A stretch of DNA of 64,000 nucleotides from Myxococcales bacterium (GCA_016712525.1 JADJQX010000007.1:744001-808000); one strand, 5' to 3'; positions 1-9,007 are shown, counted from the first letter of the stretch. Program-made: numbers and translations. Notes: generated by a model not told the origin, from the letters alone.

Positions 1-1189
1 ACGACTCTCCCTTGTGGAGATAGACGTCGAAGCGCTTGCCGGCCTCTTCCGTTCGCGAAACACGGTCCTCGCCGTGGACGATGCGCCACGCCACGGCCTG
101 TGGGTGGTCGTGCCGCCTGTGCGGACCTGTCTGCGAGCCGCCGCTCGGTCCCGGCGACACGGTGATCTTCACCGTACCGCCGCCGCCACCGCCACCGCCG
201 CCACCGCCGCCGCCCTTCACGGTGACCTTTCCGCCCTTGAAGGAGGCGTCGTCGTCGAACCCGGTCTTTCCTTTGGGTTTCTTGCCGCCGTCGGGGCCCG
301 CGTCCTTTCCGCCGTCCTTTCCGCCGTCCGAGGCGTCGGCGGAGGCGTCTCCCGCATCGCTCGCGTCGGCGGAGGCGTCCCCCGCGTCCTTCGCCGCGTC
401 GGCCATGGCGTCGGTGCTGGCCTCGAGGGTGTTCGCGTCGGTGCTGGCCTCGAGGGCGTTCGCGTCGGTGCTGGCCTCGAGGGCGTTCGCGTCGGCGCCG
501 GCGTCGGCGTTCTTTTCGTCGTTGCAGGTCTTGAGGAGCGCGAGCAGGGCGAGCAGCACGAGCAAGAATCCGAGCGCGGCGAGCACGTACACCCACGCTG
601 GGCGCTTTTCGCCCTCGTCGCGCTTCGGCTCGTCGGCCTTCTTCGTGTCCTCGGTCGGCTTGTCGCCCGCTTTCTCGGCGCCCGCTCCGGCGGCGGTCGG
701 TGCGCTCGCACCCGCGGCCGCCGCGCCAAAGACCTTGCCGAAATCCGCGTACCCAAAAAGAAATTCCTTCTGTCCGGCGAGCGTGCGGGGCGTCGCGCCC
801 CAGTTGATCACGTACAGCCTGCGGTCCGTCGGCGAGTAGAAGTAGTTCTCGACGCCCTCGGCCTCGAGCGACGGGACCGTGAGCGCTTCGCGGTACCGGT
901 AGTACCCGCTGTCCTCTTTCGCGAAGGCCTTGGCGGCCCGTTCCAGGCAGGCTCGGAGCTCTCCCACGGCGGCCTCGCACTCGGCCGGGTGCTTCGCGCG
1001 CGCCTCCGAGAGGGGCACGAGGCCCGCGAGGTTCCAGCGGACGGTCGAGGGGAGGCTCTCCGAGCCTTCGGTCTCGGGCACGAGCAGGCGGCCCCCGAAG
1101 AACTTCTCTTCGTTGAGGTCGGGCGCGAGCTTCCAGATCGAGACGCCCCCGACGAGGTTCGGGAGCCAGGTCGTGTCTTTGTCGCTCAC
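1..1189 (-). CDS. single-pass membrane protein with repeat linker, third gene of SrfB-like operon (3' end outside window)
   Basis: I do not recognise the family. The frame opens with GTG at 1189, which overlaps the upstream stop by four bases (GTGA), and stays open past the left edge, giving about 396 visible codons. The first 150 or so residues look like a soluble domain (WLPNLVGGVSIWKLAPD near the N-terminus, YRYREALTVPSLEAEGVENY in the middle). An Ala/Lys/Glu-rich linker leads to one hydrophobic segment at about residues 199-220. After it come three copies of a nine-residue repeat, an Asp/Ala/Lys-rich low-complexity stretch, and a run of about twelve glycines before a further C-terminal segment. 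The layout suggests an N-terminal cytoplasmic domain, a membrane anchor and a flexible outer tail, but topology and function are inference. Coupling to the 218-residue protein and the SrfB-like ATPase suggests a three-part complex. Confidence 0.6.
   Translation of the reverse strand, partial: MSDKDTTWLPNLVGGVSIWKLAPDLNEEKFFGGRLLVPETEGSESLPSTVRWNLAGLVPLSEARAKHPAECEAAVGELRACLERAAKAFAKEDSGYYRYREALTVPSLEAEGVENYFYSPTDRRLYVINWGATPRTLAGQKEFLFGYADFGKVFGAAAAGASAPTAAGAGAEKAGDKPTEDTKKADEPKRDEGEKRPAWVYVLAALGFLLVLLALLALLKTCNDEKNADAGADANALEASTDANALEASTDANTLEASTDAMADAAKDAGDASADASDAGDASADASDGGKDGGKDAGPDGGKKPKGKTGFDDDASFKGGKVTVKGGGGGGGGGGGGGTVKITVSPGPSGGSQTGPHRRHDHPQAVAWRIVHGEDRVSRTEEAGKRFDVYLHKGES
408..488. 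repeat. three tandem 27-base units inside a coding region
   Basis: Three nearly identical 27-base direct repeats lie at 408-434, 435-461 and 462-488. On the minus strand each unit reads as nine residues, NALEASTDA (one copy has T for A at the second position). The period is a multiple of three, so copy-number change would keep the frame. They sit in the low-complexity tail of the membrane protein. Confidence 0.9.
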
Positions 1190-1842
1190 GTACGCACCTG
1201 CGCCTTCATACGAACCATTCCTGTTGCCGAGACCCTCACGAGGAAGCTCCCGCGAGAGACGATGCGCGAGCCATGGGGATCGCTGCCTCGCTCCCTTTCG
1301 TGGAGCTGCGAGTCGAACACGGAGACGTGGTCGGTCGCCTCGAGCTTCACGCGTTCGAGCTCGGTACCGAGCAAGGCCGCGAGGAGGGGAGATGCTCGGG
1401 CCACGAGATCTCTCTCGAGGCCGGCCGCCGCGGCGAACGCGTAGTACGTGCGGCTCGTCTCGTAGCCGACTCGGATTTTCGCCTCTTCGTCGAGATCCGC
1501 ACGAAAATACAGGTTTAGCGCGTTCGAGAGGACGAACGCGGCCTCTCTCGCGCGCGGGTTCTTCTGGGACGTCACGTGCTCGGCCATGGCGCCGAGCAAG
1601 AGGCGCAGCGGGAAGGATTTGTCCGTCGGTCGGGCCCCGAGGATGCCCTCGTCGAGGATGTCGGAGAGCGTCACACGGGAGAGCACGTCGGCCTCGGCGC
1701 CGCCCGGAGCCGGGGCGGCGGGAGCGCTCGGGCTCGGTGTCGGCGTGGTGAGCCCTGCGAGGTCGCGGCGGAGCTCTCGCTCGCGCGACACGAGGGCCGC
1801 CTCGAGGTGCCCGAGGATCGTCCGAACGATCGGATCGCTCAC
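1186..1842 (-). CDS. uncharacterised 218-residue protein between SrfB-like ATPase and membrane protein
   Basis: Family not recognised. GTG at 1842 overlaps the SrfB-like stop by four bases (GTGA), and its own stop overlaps the next GTG in the same way, so all three genes are translationally coupled. The 218-residue product starts with a helical segment (VRTILGHLEAALVSRERELR), has a Pro/Ala-rich linker at about residues 32-50, and then an apparently all-helical domain with SFPLRLLLGAMAEHV and EAAFVLSNALNLYFRADLDE. No signal peptide or membrane segment is visible, so it is probably cytoplasmic. Its position suggests an adaptor between the ATPase and the membrane protein; this is inference from context only. 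Confidence 0.7.
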   Translation of the reverse strand: MSDPIVRTILGHLEAALVSRERELRRDLAGLTTPTPSPSAPAAPAPGGAEADVLSRVTLSDILDEGILGARPTDKSFPLRLLLGAMAEHVTSQKNPRAREAAFVLSNALNLYFRADLDEEAKIRVGYETSRTYYAFAAAAGLERDLVARASPLLAALLGTELERVKLEATDHVSVFDSQLHERERGSDPHGSRIVSRGSFLVRVSATGMVRMKAQVRT

Positions 1843-4607
1843 GTGTACCTCGCGCGGTCGGCGAAGACGCCCGTGTCGGTCCAGTAGCGGTCTTGGGCGA
1901 TGGTCTTCAGGGCGAGGTAGAAGTCGGTCGGCTCGAACGCGTAGGCGCCCCGCTGGGACGTGACCTTCGCGATGGTGATTTGCCCGGCGTCCCCGCGCGA
2001 AAACTCGAGCAGCACGCGGTCCTCGAGGAGGGCGGCCTCGACCTCGGGGCTCTGGGGGCGCACCTCGAAGATCGGGATACCGTCCATCTCCTGGGAGGCC
2101 ACGTTGCGGAAGCCGATGCGCATCCCGTTCGTGTACGCGAAGGCCTTGCTGCGCGCCTTTTGACCCGTTTGGGACCCTTCGGGGAAGAGCTCGTTCTCTT
2201 TTGCGATGTGGGGCTCGTTGTCTTGGTAGAGGCCGAAGATCGGGGTCTCTTTGGCGTCCTCGATGGTGTCGATGAGGAACCCCGGGAGCATGTTCCGGCT
2301 CGCGAGGTGGAGGATCGCGGCGCCGGCCGCGACGGTCGACTTCGGGTCCTTGATGGTGCCCTGATCTTTCCATTTCGACGGGTACCACTCGCCGACGCGG
2401 AAGCTCGCCATCGTCTTGATGCGAGGGGGGGAGACGGGCATCTCGGCGACGAAGAGGTCGCGCACGCACGCGAGGCGCGCCGAGCGACCCGCGAGCACCA
2501 CGAGGTCGACGTCGAACTGGGCGAGGATGTCCGCGTAACGCCGCATCGGCTCCCGAAGCACACGCACGATGGTCTTTTCGACGACGTCGCGGTCGAGGCG
2601 CAGAAAGAGGTTCGTGAGCCCCGGGAAGCCCGGCACCGTCTTGCCGAGGAACGCGTCGGCCTCGGCGAGCACGAAGGGCGATGGCGCCGGCATCCCGAAG
2701 GCCTCGAGCACCTCCGGCACGAAGTACGCGCGTTCGGCCGAGAAGCCCTCGGGGGTCCGCCCCTCGGCGAGCGCCCAGAGGCACCGCGCGAGTGGCATCC
2801 ACAGGTAGGGCACGAGCTTGCCTCGCAGTGTCTTCCACGACGAGCCATGGCCCGCGTCGCCCTCGCCGAAGAGGTGGACCATCTTCGCCCGAGCGTCGTG
2901 AGAGGGGAGCTGCGCGAGCACCTGGTCGAAGATCACGTCGGCTACGATCGCTCGGCAAATCTCGTCGCCTGCGACGTTTATCCCGTCTTGGAAGAGCTTC
3001 GTGATCCGGAGGGCCGTGCCGGCGCCGGGGAGCTTGTCCTCGTACTCGGCCACCATGACGTCGCTCGTCCCGCCGCCGATGTCGATCGAGGCGATGCGGA
3101 GGTGGCCGGCCTTTCGCCCGTAGATCTGGACGAGCTCCTCCATGCTCCCCGAGAAGGTCTGCGTCGCCTCTTGGTAGACGTAGACCATCTGCGCCGCGAG
3201 GGCCTCGTCGGTGAAGAGGAACGGCTCGAACGCGCCCTCGGCGGTCACGTTCGGACGGTGCTCGGGTGGGATGCCGAGGAGGTGGCAGGCCAGGATGACC
3301 GCGTTCCTCACGAGCGTGTCGTAGACGGAGCGCTCTTCCTTCCGCATCGCCGACGGGTAGGTGAGCACGAGCGAGCGGAGGACCCGCGGGTTCGCCTCTT
3401 TGCCCTGGAACTTCCGGTACCCGGGCGAGCCGACCTGCGCGTAGGCCTGGCACAGGATCTCGACGATCGCGAAGAGCATCATGGTGCGCGGCGCGTACCG
3501 GGGGTCGACGGGGGTCTGAGGACCGTCCTCGCGGAGATAAAGTCCCCCCGACTCTTCCGGGATGTACTTCAGGAGCTTGCCGAAGATCGTCCGGTACTCG
3601 TCCCCCTTTCGATCGGCGAAAAACCAGAGATCTTCCGTCGGGCGGTGATCCCAGAGGTAACGCTTGGGGCCCGAGATCGAGCAGGCGTACCTGTGGGGCG
3701 TCTCGAGGGCGCGGTCGAGGGCCTCGCGGCCGAGGCGCGCGATCGAGGGCCACCCGAAGCCGTCGCCCGTCGCGACCGTGGAGACCGCCCGATCGAACGG
3801 GCTCGGGAGGAAGGTCACGCGGGAGTCGAAGCACTCTTCGTCGACCGAGAAGGGGCTCCCGAGGTTCCGCATCACGAGGGGCAGCGCGAACATGCCGCGG
3901 TCGCGCGCCTCTACGAGCAGCGCCGACGACCGCGAGTTGCCGAAGTCGAGCACGAGCGAGACCGGGAGGGGCACGCGGTTCGAGACGCTCGTGAAGTGGA
4001 GCTTCGGCAGGCGCGGCGCGAGCACGTCGAGCAGGGCAGCGAGCTTGAAGAGCGGTTTGTCGATGCCGGTTCGTTCGAGGCGGCGGACGAAATCGCGGGC
4101 CTCGGGGAGGTCCAGAAATCCAGCGATTTCGGTGCGATCGAGGGGGCGGAACGGTCGCCCCTCGTCGAGGGTGGCGTCGAGCGCGCGCCCTCGCGAGCCT
4201 TGGCGTTCGAGCGTGTCGACGGCCAAGATACCGCGCACGGAGGAGCCCTCCTGGGAGAGGAAGATCTGGACCGCGAACGGACAGGAGAGCTGCGTAGGGA
4301 CGGGGAGCCATCGCGCCTGGAGATCGGAGAGTGCGTCGTGCGACGACACCTCGACGTCCGGGTCCTCGCCGGGCTGGGCCCTTCGAATGGACCACGCCTC
4401 GGTCCCCGGTGTGGTCTGCGGGGCCTGCATACGCACGAACCCGGCGACCACGTCGGGCAGCCCAGCCGGGAACGCGACCTCGTGGAAGACGATGCCTCCG
4501 TTGAAAAAGAGCTCGACCACCTCGGTGCTCGGCGCGGCGTCCACCGCCGCCCCACCCGATGCACGACCTTCACTCTCTCCGTCGAGGGAGACCTTGCGCC
4601 TTACCAT
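1839..4607 (-). CDS. Hsp70/actin-fold ATPase, SrfB-like
   Basis: The 922-residue product carries actin/Hsp70 ATPase signatures: a phosphate-1 type motif LDFGNSRSSALLVE with Asp at about residue 221, a phosphate-2 type motif SIDIGGGTSDVMVAEYED at about 507-524, and a late LAGRSARL motif near 702 that could contact adenosine. The first 200 residues (VVELFFNGGIVFHEVAFP) have no Hsp70 counterpart. Size and layout fit the SrfB 'virulence factor' family, known from enterobacterial srfABC operons, but I could not run a profile search. There is no signal peptide. ATG at 4607 is the first start after a 122-base divergent gap with the lipoprotein gene at 4730. It heads a three-gene operon with GTGA overlaps. 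I did not recognise an srfA or srfC partner nearby. Confidence 0.65.
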   Translation of the reverse strand: MVRRKVSLDGESEGRASGGAAVDAAPSTEVVELFFNGGIVFHEVAFPAGLPDVVAGFVRMQAPQTTPGTEAWSIRRAQPGEDPDVEVSSHDALSDLQARWLPVPTQLSCPFAVQIFLSQEGSSVRGILAVDTLERQGSRGRALDATLDEGRPFRPLDRTEIAGFLDLPEARDFVRRLERTGIDKPLFKLAALLDVLAPRLPKLHFTSVSNRVPLPVSLVLDFGNSRSSALLVEARDRGMFALPLVMRNLGSPFSVDEECFDSRVTFLPSPFDRAVSTVATGDGFGWPSIARLGREALDRALETPHRYACSISGPKRYLWDHRPTEDLWFFADRKGDEYRTIFGKLLKYIPEESGGLYLREDGPQTPVDPRYAPRTMMLFAIVEILCQAYAQVGSPGYRKFQGKEANPRVLRSLVLTYPSAMRKEERSVYDTLVRNAVILACHLLGIPPEHRPNVTAEGAFEPFLFTDEALAAQMVYVYQEATQTFSGSMEELVQIYGRKAGHLRIASIDIGGGTSDVMVAEYEDKLPGAGTALRITKLFQDGINVAGDEICRAIVADVIFDQVLAQLPSHDARAKMVHLFGEGDAGHGSSWKTLRGKLVPYLWMPLARCLWALAEGRTPEGFSAERAYFVPEVLEAFGMPAPSPFVLAEADAFLGKTVPGFPGLTNLFLRLDRDVVEKTIVRVLREPMRRYADILAQFDVDLVVLAGRSARLACVRDLFVAEMPVSPPRIKTMASFRVGEWYPSKWKDQGTIKDPKSTVAAGAAILHLASRNMLPGFLIDTIEDAKETPIFGLYQDNEPHIAKENELFPEGSQTGQKARSKAFAYTNGMRIGFRNVASQEMDGIPIFEVRPQSPEVEAALLEDRVLLEFSRGDAGQITIAKVTSQRGAYAFEPTDFYLALKTIAQDRYWTDTGVFADRARYT

Positions 4608-4729
4608 CGTGTTCGGCTCGAAAGGCTACCACGAGAGCCCGGCGTGCCTCGTGGATTCGGGCCCTTCGGGTGCAGCCCGAAAACCACGCGAAACCGGCAC
4701 GGTGTGCGGAGGTCGGCTACAGTGCCGTC

Positions 4730-6187
4730 ATGGCTCGCCAAGGTCTCGCCGCCACCCTGTCCGTAGGTCTCGTCGCCCTGGTGGCGGCGGCGTGCAGCGC
4801 CGAGGAGATCGTCGAGAAGACCCCGGTCGACGCGTTCTGCGAGGCGATGGGGGGCGTCGCCGCGAAGTGCCAAGGCGGGTGCGAGGACACGCTCCGACGG
4901 GACTGCGGCGGAGTCGCGGAGAATCTCACGCAGGCGGCGATGCAGCGGGCGACCGACTGTTTTCTCTCGGGGCGCTGCGCCGACGTGTGCCTCTCGAAGG
5001 CCCTCGTCGATCTCCCGAGGAGCTCTGCGAAGGACGCGATCCGCGACGCGTACTGCGGCACGTGCGCGAAGGGGCAGAGCGACTGCCAGGCCTCGTTCTT
5101 CTCCCCGCAGACCCCGTCGAGCCAAGGGGGGCCGGGCGCTCCGCTCCTCCCGTACGCCGACACCGCCTCGGCGCGCGTGGTCGCGGACTGCGCGTCGCTC
5201 GAGGGCTGTCAGCTCGGGTTCTCGGCGTGCGCGCTCGACGCGACGAAGCGCGGAATGCAGGGGCTCGCGAGCGAGTCGGCCGAGTGCCTCGTGCGCGGCC
5301 TCTTCGAAGAGGGCGAGACGAAGCGGGCGCCCGACGGTGGCGCGATCGTGGTGACGTGCACACCCGGGAACTGCGCGGGCTGCTGCCGCGACGACCTCTG
5401 CTTGGCCGGCACCGGAAAGGACGCGTGCGGGAAAGGTGGGGGAACGTGCGAGACCTGCACCGGCACCGCGACCTGCGAGGCCTCGGCCTGCAAGGTCCCT
5501 TGCGGGCCGGACACGTGCGCCGGGTGCTGCGCCGGGAACACGTGCGTCGAGGGCAACGAGAAGGGGGCGTGTGGCAAAGGAGGCCTCGCGTGCACGGCGT
5601 GTGGGAGCTCGTTCGTCTGCAGCGAGGGCTCGTGCGTCGACACGTCGTGCAAGGCCACGTGCGCGGGCTGCTGCGCGGGGTCGACCTGCCTCGGGGGCAC
5701 GTCGGGCTCGGCGTGTGGCAAGGCGGGGAACGCGTGTGTCGACTGTGGCAAGGGGCGCACGTGCTCCGCGACGGGCTGTGCGCTCGACACGAACGCCCTC
5801 TTCGACGTCGTGCTTCAGTCTGCCGTGGTGCCGGTGCTCAACAAACAAGGCGCCGCGTGGGACCCCTTCGGAGGGCTCCCGGACCCGTATGGGAAGGCGT
5901 TCTCGTCGCTTGGCGCGGCGTCTCACTCCGGGACGACGCGCCTCCTCACGGACACGGCGGCGCCCCAGTGGGCGGAGACCCTCCTCCGCGACGTGCCGGC
6001 GCGCGAGCTCTTGAACTCGTTCTCGCTGGAGCTCTGGGACGACGACTACGACTCCGACGACGTCATCGGTGGCTGTGCCGTTCGTCTCGAGGCCGCGATG
6101 TTCGATGGATCGCTGCGCACGGCGCGCTGTGCGGCCACCCCGAGCGGCGTCGAGCTCCAAGTGACGTTCCGGCTCGTCGCCAAGTAG
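4730..6187 (+). CDS. Cys-rich repeat lipoprotein with C-terminal C2-like domain
   Basis: The 485-residue protein begins with a signal peptide ending in a lipobox (LVAAACSAEE, Cys at about residue 22), so it is predicted to be a lipidated envelope protein. Residues about 24-200 contain scattered cysteines in helical sequence. From about 210 to 355 come three related Cys-rich units, each with a CAGCC or GCC core followed by C-x5-8-AC-GKG and paired cysteines (NCAGCCRDDLCL, TCAGCCAGNTCV, TCAGCCAGSTCL), probably disulfide-stabilised. The last 130 residues (FDVVLQSAVVPV, YGKAF, LELWDDDYDSDDVIGGC) resemble a C2-type beta sandwich with an acidic loop that could bind calcium. ATG at 4730 is chosen because it starts the signal peptide. 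The gene is monocistronic and divergent from the SrfB-like gene. No enzymatic motif is seen. Confidence 0.75.
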   Translation: MARQGLAATLSVGLVALVAAACSAEEIVEKTPVDAFCEAMGGVAAKCQGGCEDTLRRDCGGVAENLTQAAMQRATDCFLSGRCADVCLSKALVDLPRSSAKDAIRDAYCGTCAKGQSDCQASFFSPQTPSSQGGPGAPLLPYADTASARVVADCASLEGCQLGFSACALDATKRGMQGLASESAECLVRGLFEEGETKRAPDGGAIVVTCTPGNCAGCCRDDLCLAGTGKDACGKGGGTCETCTGTATCEASACKVPCGPDTCAGCCAGNTCVEGNEKGACGKGGLACTACGSSFVCSEGSCVDTSCKATCAGCCAGSTCLGGTSGSACGKAGNACVDCGKGRTCSATGCALDTNALFDVVLQSAVVPVLNKQGAAWDPFGGLPDPYGKAFSSLGAASHSGTTRLLTDTAAPQWAETLLRDVPARELLNSFSLELWDDDYDSDDVIGGCAVRLEAAMFDGSLRTARCAATPSGVELQVTFRLVAK

Positions 6188-6195
6188 GATCGGTC

Positions 6196-7041
6196 TCAAA
6201 TCGCGAACGTGTCGAGCACGCGGGCCTCTTCTCGTTCGTCGAAGAACCCCACGAGCGCGGCGTTCGCGTGGTCCTCCGCCACGTGCACGCGCAGCCAAGC
6301 GAACGGGCCCGGGGAGCCGAGCCCCGCTCGGTCCGCGTGGCGCGCCTCGGCGCCTTCGAGGAGGCGCATGCGCGGAGAGCCCGTGCTCCCCGAGACGACG
6401 AGGGTCTTGGTTCCGAAGGCGAATCGCTCGTAGGCGTGGACGTGACCGGAGAGCCACACCGAGGCCTTCGTCGACCGTTCGAAGGCCTCCACGAAGGGGA
6501 GCAAGGTGCCTTCGGAGTCGGTCGCGCGGAGGCTGTTCGTCCACGGCGGATGGTGCGTCACGAAGACGAGCGCGCGCACGTCGGCGCTCGCCTCGGAGGC
6601 CGCGACGCGCTCGCGGAGCCACGCGACCTGTTGAGCCCACGCCCGTTCCCCGAGCACCCTCCGGTTCGAGTCGAGCACGACGAAGCGGACGTTGCCGACG
6701 TCGCGCTCTTGGTACGTTCGATGCGGCGGGACGAGCCCCCGCCGGGCGAGAGAGGCTATGCCTCGGCGTGGCACGGGGAAGACGTCGTGGTTGCCGACCG
6801 CCGCGGCGAGCGCGACGCCCCGAGCTCGCAGGCGGTCGAGCAGCGGGTCGATGCGCTGCCAATGATGGGGCGCGTCGTACGCGACGACGTCGCCGAGGAA
6901 GAGGGCGAGCTCTCCGTCTTCGTGCGCGAGCTCTCGGAAGAGGCGACGGCGCACGTGGGGGCAGTGCTCTCGCCCCACGAGCCGCTCGACGAGCAGGGTC
7001 GCCTGGGTGTCGCCTACGACGATCGCTCTTCGTTCGGTCAT
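6196..7041 (-). CDS. calcineurin-like metallophosphoesterase
   Basis: A 281-residue metallophosphoesterase with the family metal-binding motifs in order: VVGDTQ near residue 10, LFLGDVV near 48, GNHD near 85, THHPPW near 165 and SGHVHAYER near 202. The family hydrolyses phosphomono- or diesters with two metal ions. No signal peptide is obvious, so a cytoplasmic location is likely. ATG at 7041 is selected because it overlaps the upstream stop (ATGA), although an in-frame start lies further upstream. It is the last gene of a five-gene coupled operon (PAP2 phosphatase, outer-membrane protein, glycerophosphodiesterase, outer-membrane protein, this gene), which suggests stepwise phosphoester breakdown from a lipid or polyol-phosphate substrate. 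The substrate is unknown. Confidence 0.85.
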   Translation of the reverse strand: MTERRAIVVGDTQATLLVERLVGREHCPHVRRRLFRELAHEDGELALFLGDVVAYDAPHHWQRIDPLLDRLRARGVALAAAVGNHDVFPVPRRGIASLARRGLVPPHRTYQERDVGNVRFVVLDSNRRVLGERAWAQQVAWLRERVAASEASADVRALVFVTHHPPWTNSLRATDSEGTLLPFVEAFERSTKASVWLSGHVHAYERFAFGTKTLVVSGSTGSPRMRLLEGAEARHADRAGLGSPGPFAWLRVHVAEDHANAALVGFFDEREEARVLDTFAI

Positions 7042-7685
7042 CGGGGCCGAGCCGCTGATCCATCGAAGCGAGCCGACGGTGGGGTAGGTGAGGGTAGGCG
7101 GGCTCCCCACGTCAGGGCGTCGAACGTGGTGACGATTCCGAGCGACAAAAAGGCCGTCTCCGCGTCCGTGACGAGGCCCGCCCGGAAGTCGAACCCCATG
7201 CGGATTCGCCCTCGATCGAAAAACGTCGCCGAGAGCCCGAGGAGATAGCCCATGTCGAGCTCGTGGGCGTCTGCCGTGGCGGAGCCGAGGACCGACGTGA
7301 CGGCGAAGTCGAACAGGCCGAGCCCCCCGCGCACCTCCACCCCGTCGACGATCGCGAGGCCGAGGCCGAGCGCGCCGCCGAAGAGCCGGCTGCGGCTCCG
7401 GACGATGCTCCCCGTTCGCGTCGAGGCCTCCGCGGCGAAGAGCGGCAGGTACGTGAGCTCGAAGAACGGAGAGAGGGGGTAGGGGGAGCGGTAGGCCGCG
7501 GTGAACGCGTACCCGAGGCCACCGTTGGTCCTGTCGAGCTCGCCCATCGGGCCCTCGGGCGACACCATGCGCGCGAGGGAGAGCTCGGCGCCGAGCGTGA
7601 CGGCGTGCCGCGGGCTCTCGGCCGCTGCCACCGAGGGGGACGCGAGCAGCGCGACGACGAGCGACGAGACGAAGGCTCCCCTCAT
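7038..7685 (-). CDS. predicted outer-membrane beta-barrel protein
   Basis: A 215-residue protein with a clear signal peptide (RGAFVSSLVVALLASPSVAAAES). The mature chain has alternating short amphipathic segments with frequent Gly and aromatic residues (YAFTAAYRSPYPLSPFFEL, GALGLGLAIVDGVEVRGGLG, MGFDFRAGLV), typical of small outer-membrane beta barrels. ATG at 7685 overlaps the upstream glycerophosphodiesterase stop (ATGA) and the gene's own stop overlaps the metallophosphoesterase start. The context suggests an uptake or surface component for the phosphoester operon, but that role is inferred. No specific family is recognised. Confidence 0.65.
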   Translation of the reverse strand: MRGAFVSSLVVALLASPSVAAAESPRHAVTLGAELSLARMVSPEGPMGELDRTNGGLGYAFTAAYRSPYPLSPFFELTYLPLFAAEASTRTGSIVRSRSRLFGGALGLGLAIVDGVEVRGGLGLFDFAVTSVLGSATADAHELDMGYLLGLSATFFDRGRIRMGFDFRAGLVTDAETAFLSLGIVTTFDALTWGARLPSPTPPSARFDGSAARPR

Positions 7686-9007
7686 GGGCGAAGGGGCTCG
7701 AGCGTCGCGAGGGATGCGGCGCGGCGTTGGGCCAATAGGAACACGAGCCCGTGACGGTTCGTGACGATCGCGTTCGGGAGCGCTTTGTCGAGGAAGACGC
7801 CGATGTACTCCGGCTCGTCGATCGTCCAGAACGCCACCTGTTTCCCTTCGGCTTGAAGGGCCGCCACGTCGGGGCGCATGGGGCCTCGCGTCCACCTCGG
7901 GCCCCACACCATGCATCCCAAGCGGCGCACGTCGGCGGGGTCGAGCTCCGCGAGGCACGGCACGTCTCGCGCGGGGACGTCGACGGCGTAGCGGTCCATC
8001 AAGGCCTCGTCCCCGAGGCCGAGGACGACGCGAAATCCCTTGCGTGACTCGGGACGATTTTCTTCGATTCGCCGGACGGCTCGCGCGGCGGGGAGGATCG
8101 CCTCGGGGCGCTTCACGTCGAGCCAGACCGCGCGGAGCTCGGGCGTCGCGAGGGCCGCGTCGAGCGCCTCGTCGAGCGTGGGGACCGCCTCGCCGTACCG
8201 AAGCGTGCAGAGCTCACGCACGTGGGCCATCGTGAAGGCGCTCACGTCGCCGTGACAGAACGCGCCCCGGCTGAGCCTCGGCCCGAAGGCATCGTCATGG
8301 TAGAGGAAGGGCACGCCGTCGGCCGAGACCTGGACGTCGAGCTCGACCACGTCGGCGGCCATGGATGGGGCGAAGCGGATGCTCTCGACGCTGTTCTCCG
8401 AGACGCCGCAGTCGTCGATGGTGCGGCACGCGCCGCGGTGGCCCACGACGAAGAACTTCCCGCGGAGGTCCGCGAGCGGGCGCTCGAACGTGAGGTCGAG
8501 CTCCTCCGTGGGCGCGAGGTCCTCGTCACCGGTCGTGCCTCGGAGCACGAGCCGCTCGTCGTTCGGGGGCGGCTCACCGCGGCAGAGAGCGGCCGCCGTA
8601 CGGTCCGGGCCGACGAAGAGGCGCACGAGGCCCGTCTCCGACGAGAGCGGGTAACGCCAGTGCCCTTCGAGCACGAGACGCCCGTCGCTCGTGCACCCCG
8701 GTCGTGTGATCGCGTACCCCGCCGAGCGGTCGCCGAAGAGGCTGACGGTCGACGACGTCGCGCGAAGAGCGACCTCGGGTCCGAGCCGCGATGGCAAGGG
8801 GCCCGCGGAGAAGAAGCCCGAGAGCGCCGCGATGCTCGCAGGTTCGAGCGGCCGAGCGCCGGCGAGCAGCCCACCCCCCTCGAACTCGGGGTGAGTGACG
8901 TGGACGCGACCCGAGCACGACACGAGCCCGACGAGCGCGAGCGCCACGTTCGCGAGCCGCCCGCGCCTCGTGCGCGTTCTTCGAGGTGCGCCGAGCTCAG
9001 AAGACAT
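7682..9007 (-). CDS. lipoprotein glycerophosphodiester phosphodiesterase (GDPD)
   Basis: The 441-residue product has a lipoprotein signal (ANVALALVGLVSCSG). Residues about 45-175 form an extra domain of unknown type. A GDPD TIM-barrel domain follows, with VVGHRGACRTIDD (His near 190), SENSVESIRFA, VVELDVQVSADGVPFLYHDD, LDVKRPE, and a late VAFWTIDEPEYI segment. This matches the family that hydrolyses glycerophosphodiesters to glycerol-3-phosphate and an alcohol. The lipobox implies action at an envelope membrane. ATG at 9007 is chosen because it starts the signal peptide; it overlaps the upstream gene by 11 bases. The N-terminal extension makes the protein longer than a simple GDPD of about 250-300 residues. 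Confidence 0.85.
   Translation of the reverse strand: MSSELGAPRRTRTRRGRLANVALALVGLVSCSGRVHVTHPEFEGGGLLAGARPLEPASIAALSGFFSAGPLPSRLGPEVALRATSSTVSLFGDRSAGYAITRPGCTSDGRLVLEGHWRYPLSSETGLVRLFVGPDRTAAALCRGEPPPNDERLVLRGTTGDEDLAPTEELDLTFERPLADLRGKFFVVGHRGACRTIDDCGVSENSVESIRFAPSMAADVVELDVQVSADGVPFLYHDDAFGPRLSRGAFCHGDVSAFTMAHVRELCTLRYGEAVPTLDEALDAALATPELRAVWLDVKRPEAILPAARAVRRIEENRPESRKGFRVVLGLGDEALMDRYAVDVPARDVPCLAELDPADVRRLGCMVWGPRWTRGPMRPDVAALQAEGKQVAFWTIDEPEYIGVFLDKALPNAIVTNRHGLVFLLAQRRAASLATLEPLRP

Noticed and set aside
1893..4766. Long open frame of 957 codons on the plus strand opposite the SrfB-like gene
   Set aside because: It lacks domain-like sequence and consists of Arg/Glu/Val-rich shadow translation; the minus strand carries clear ATPase motifs and coupled starts.
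4601..7063. Long minus-strand frame of 820 codons across the lipoprotein and metallophosphoesterase genes
   Set aside because: It covers two real genes of different strand and frame and is nearly all Arg/Ala; typical of GC-rich antisense frames.
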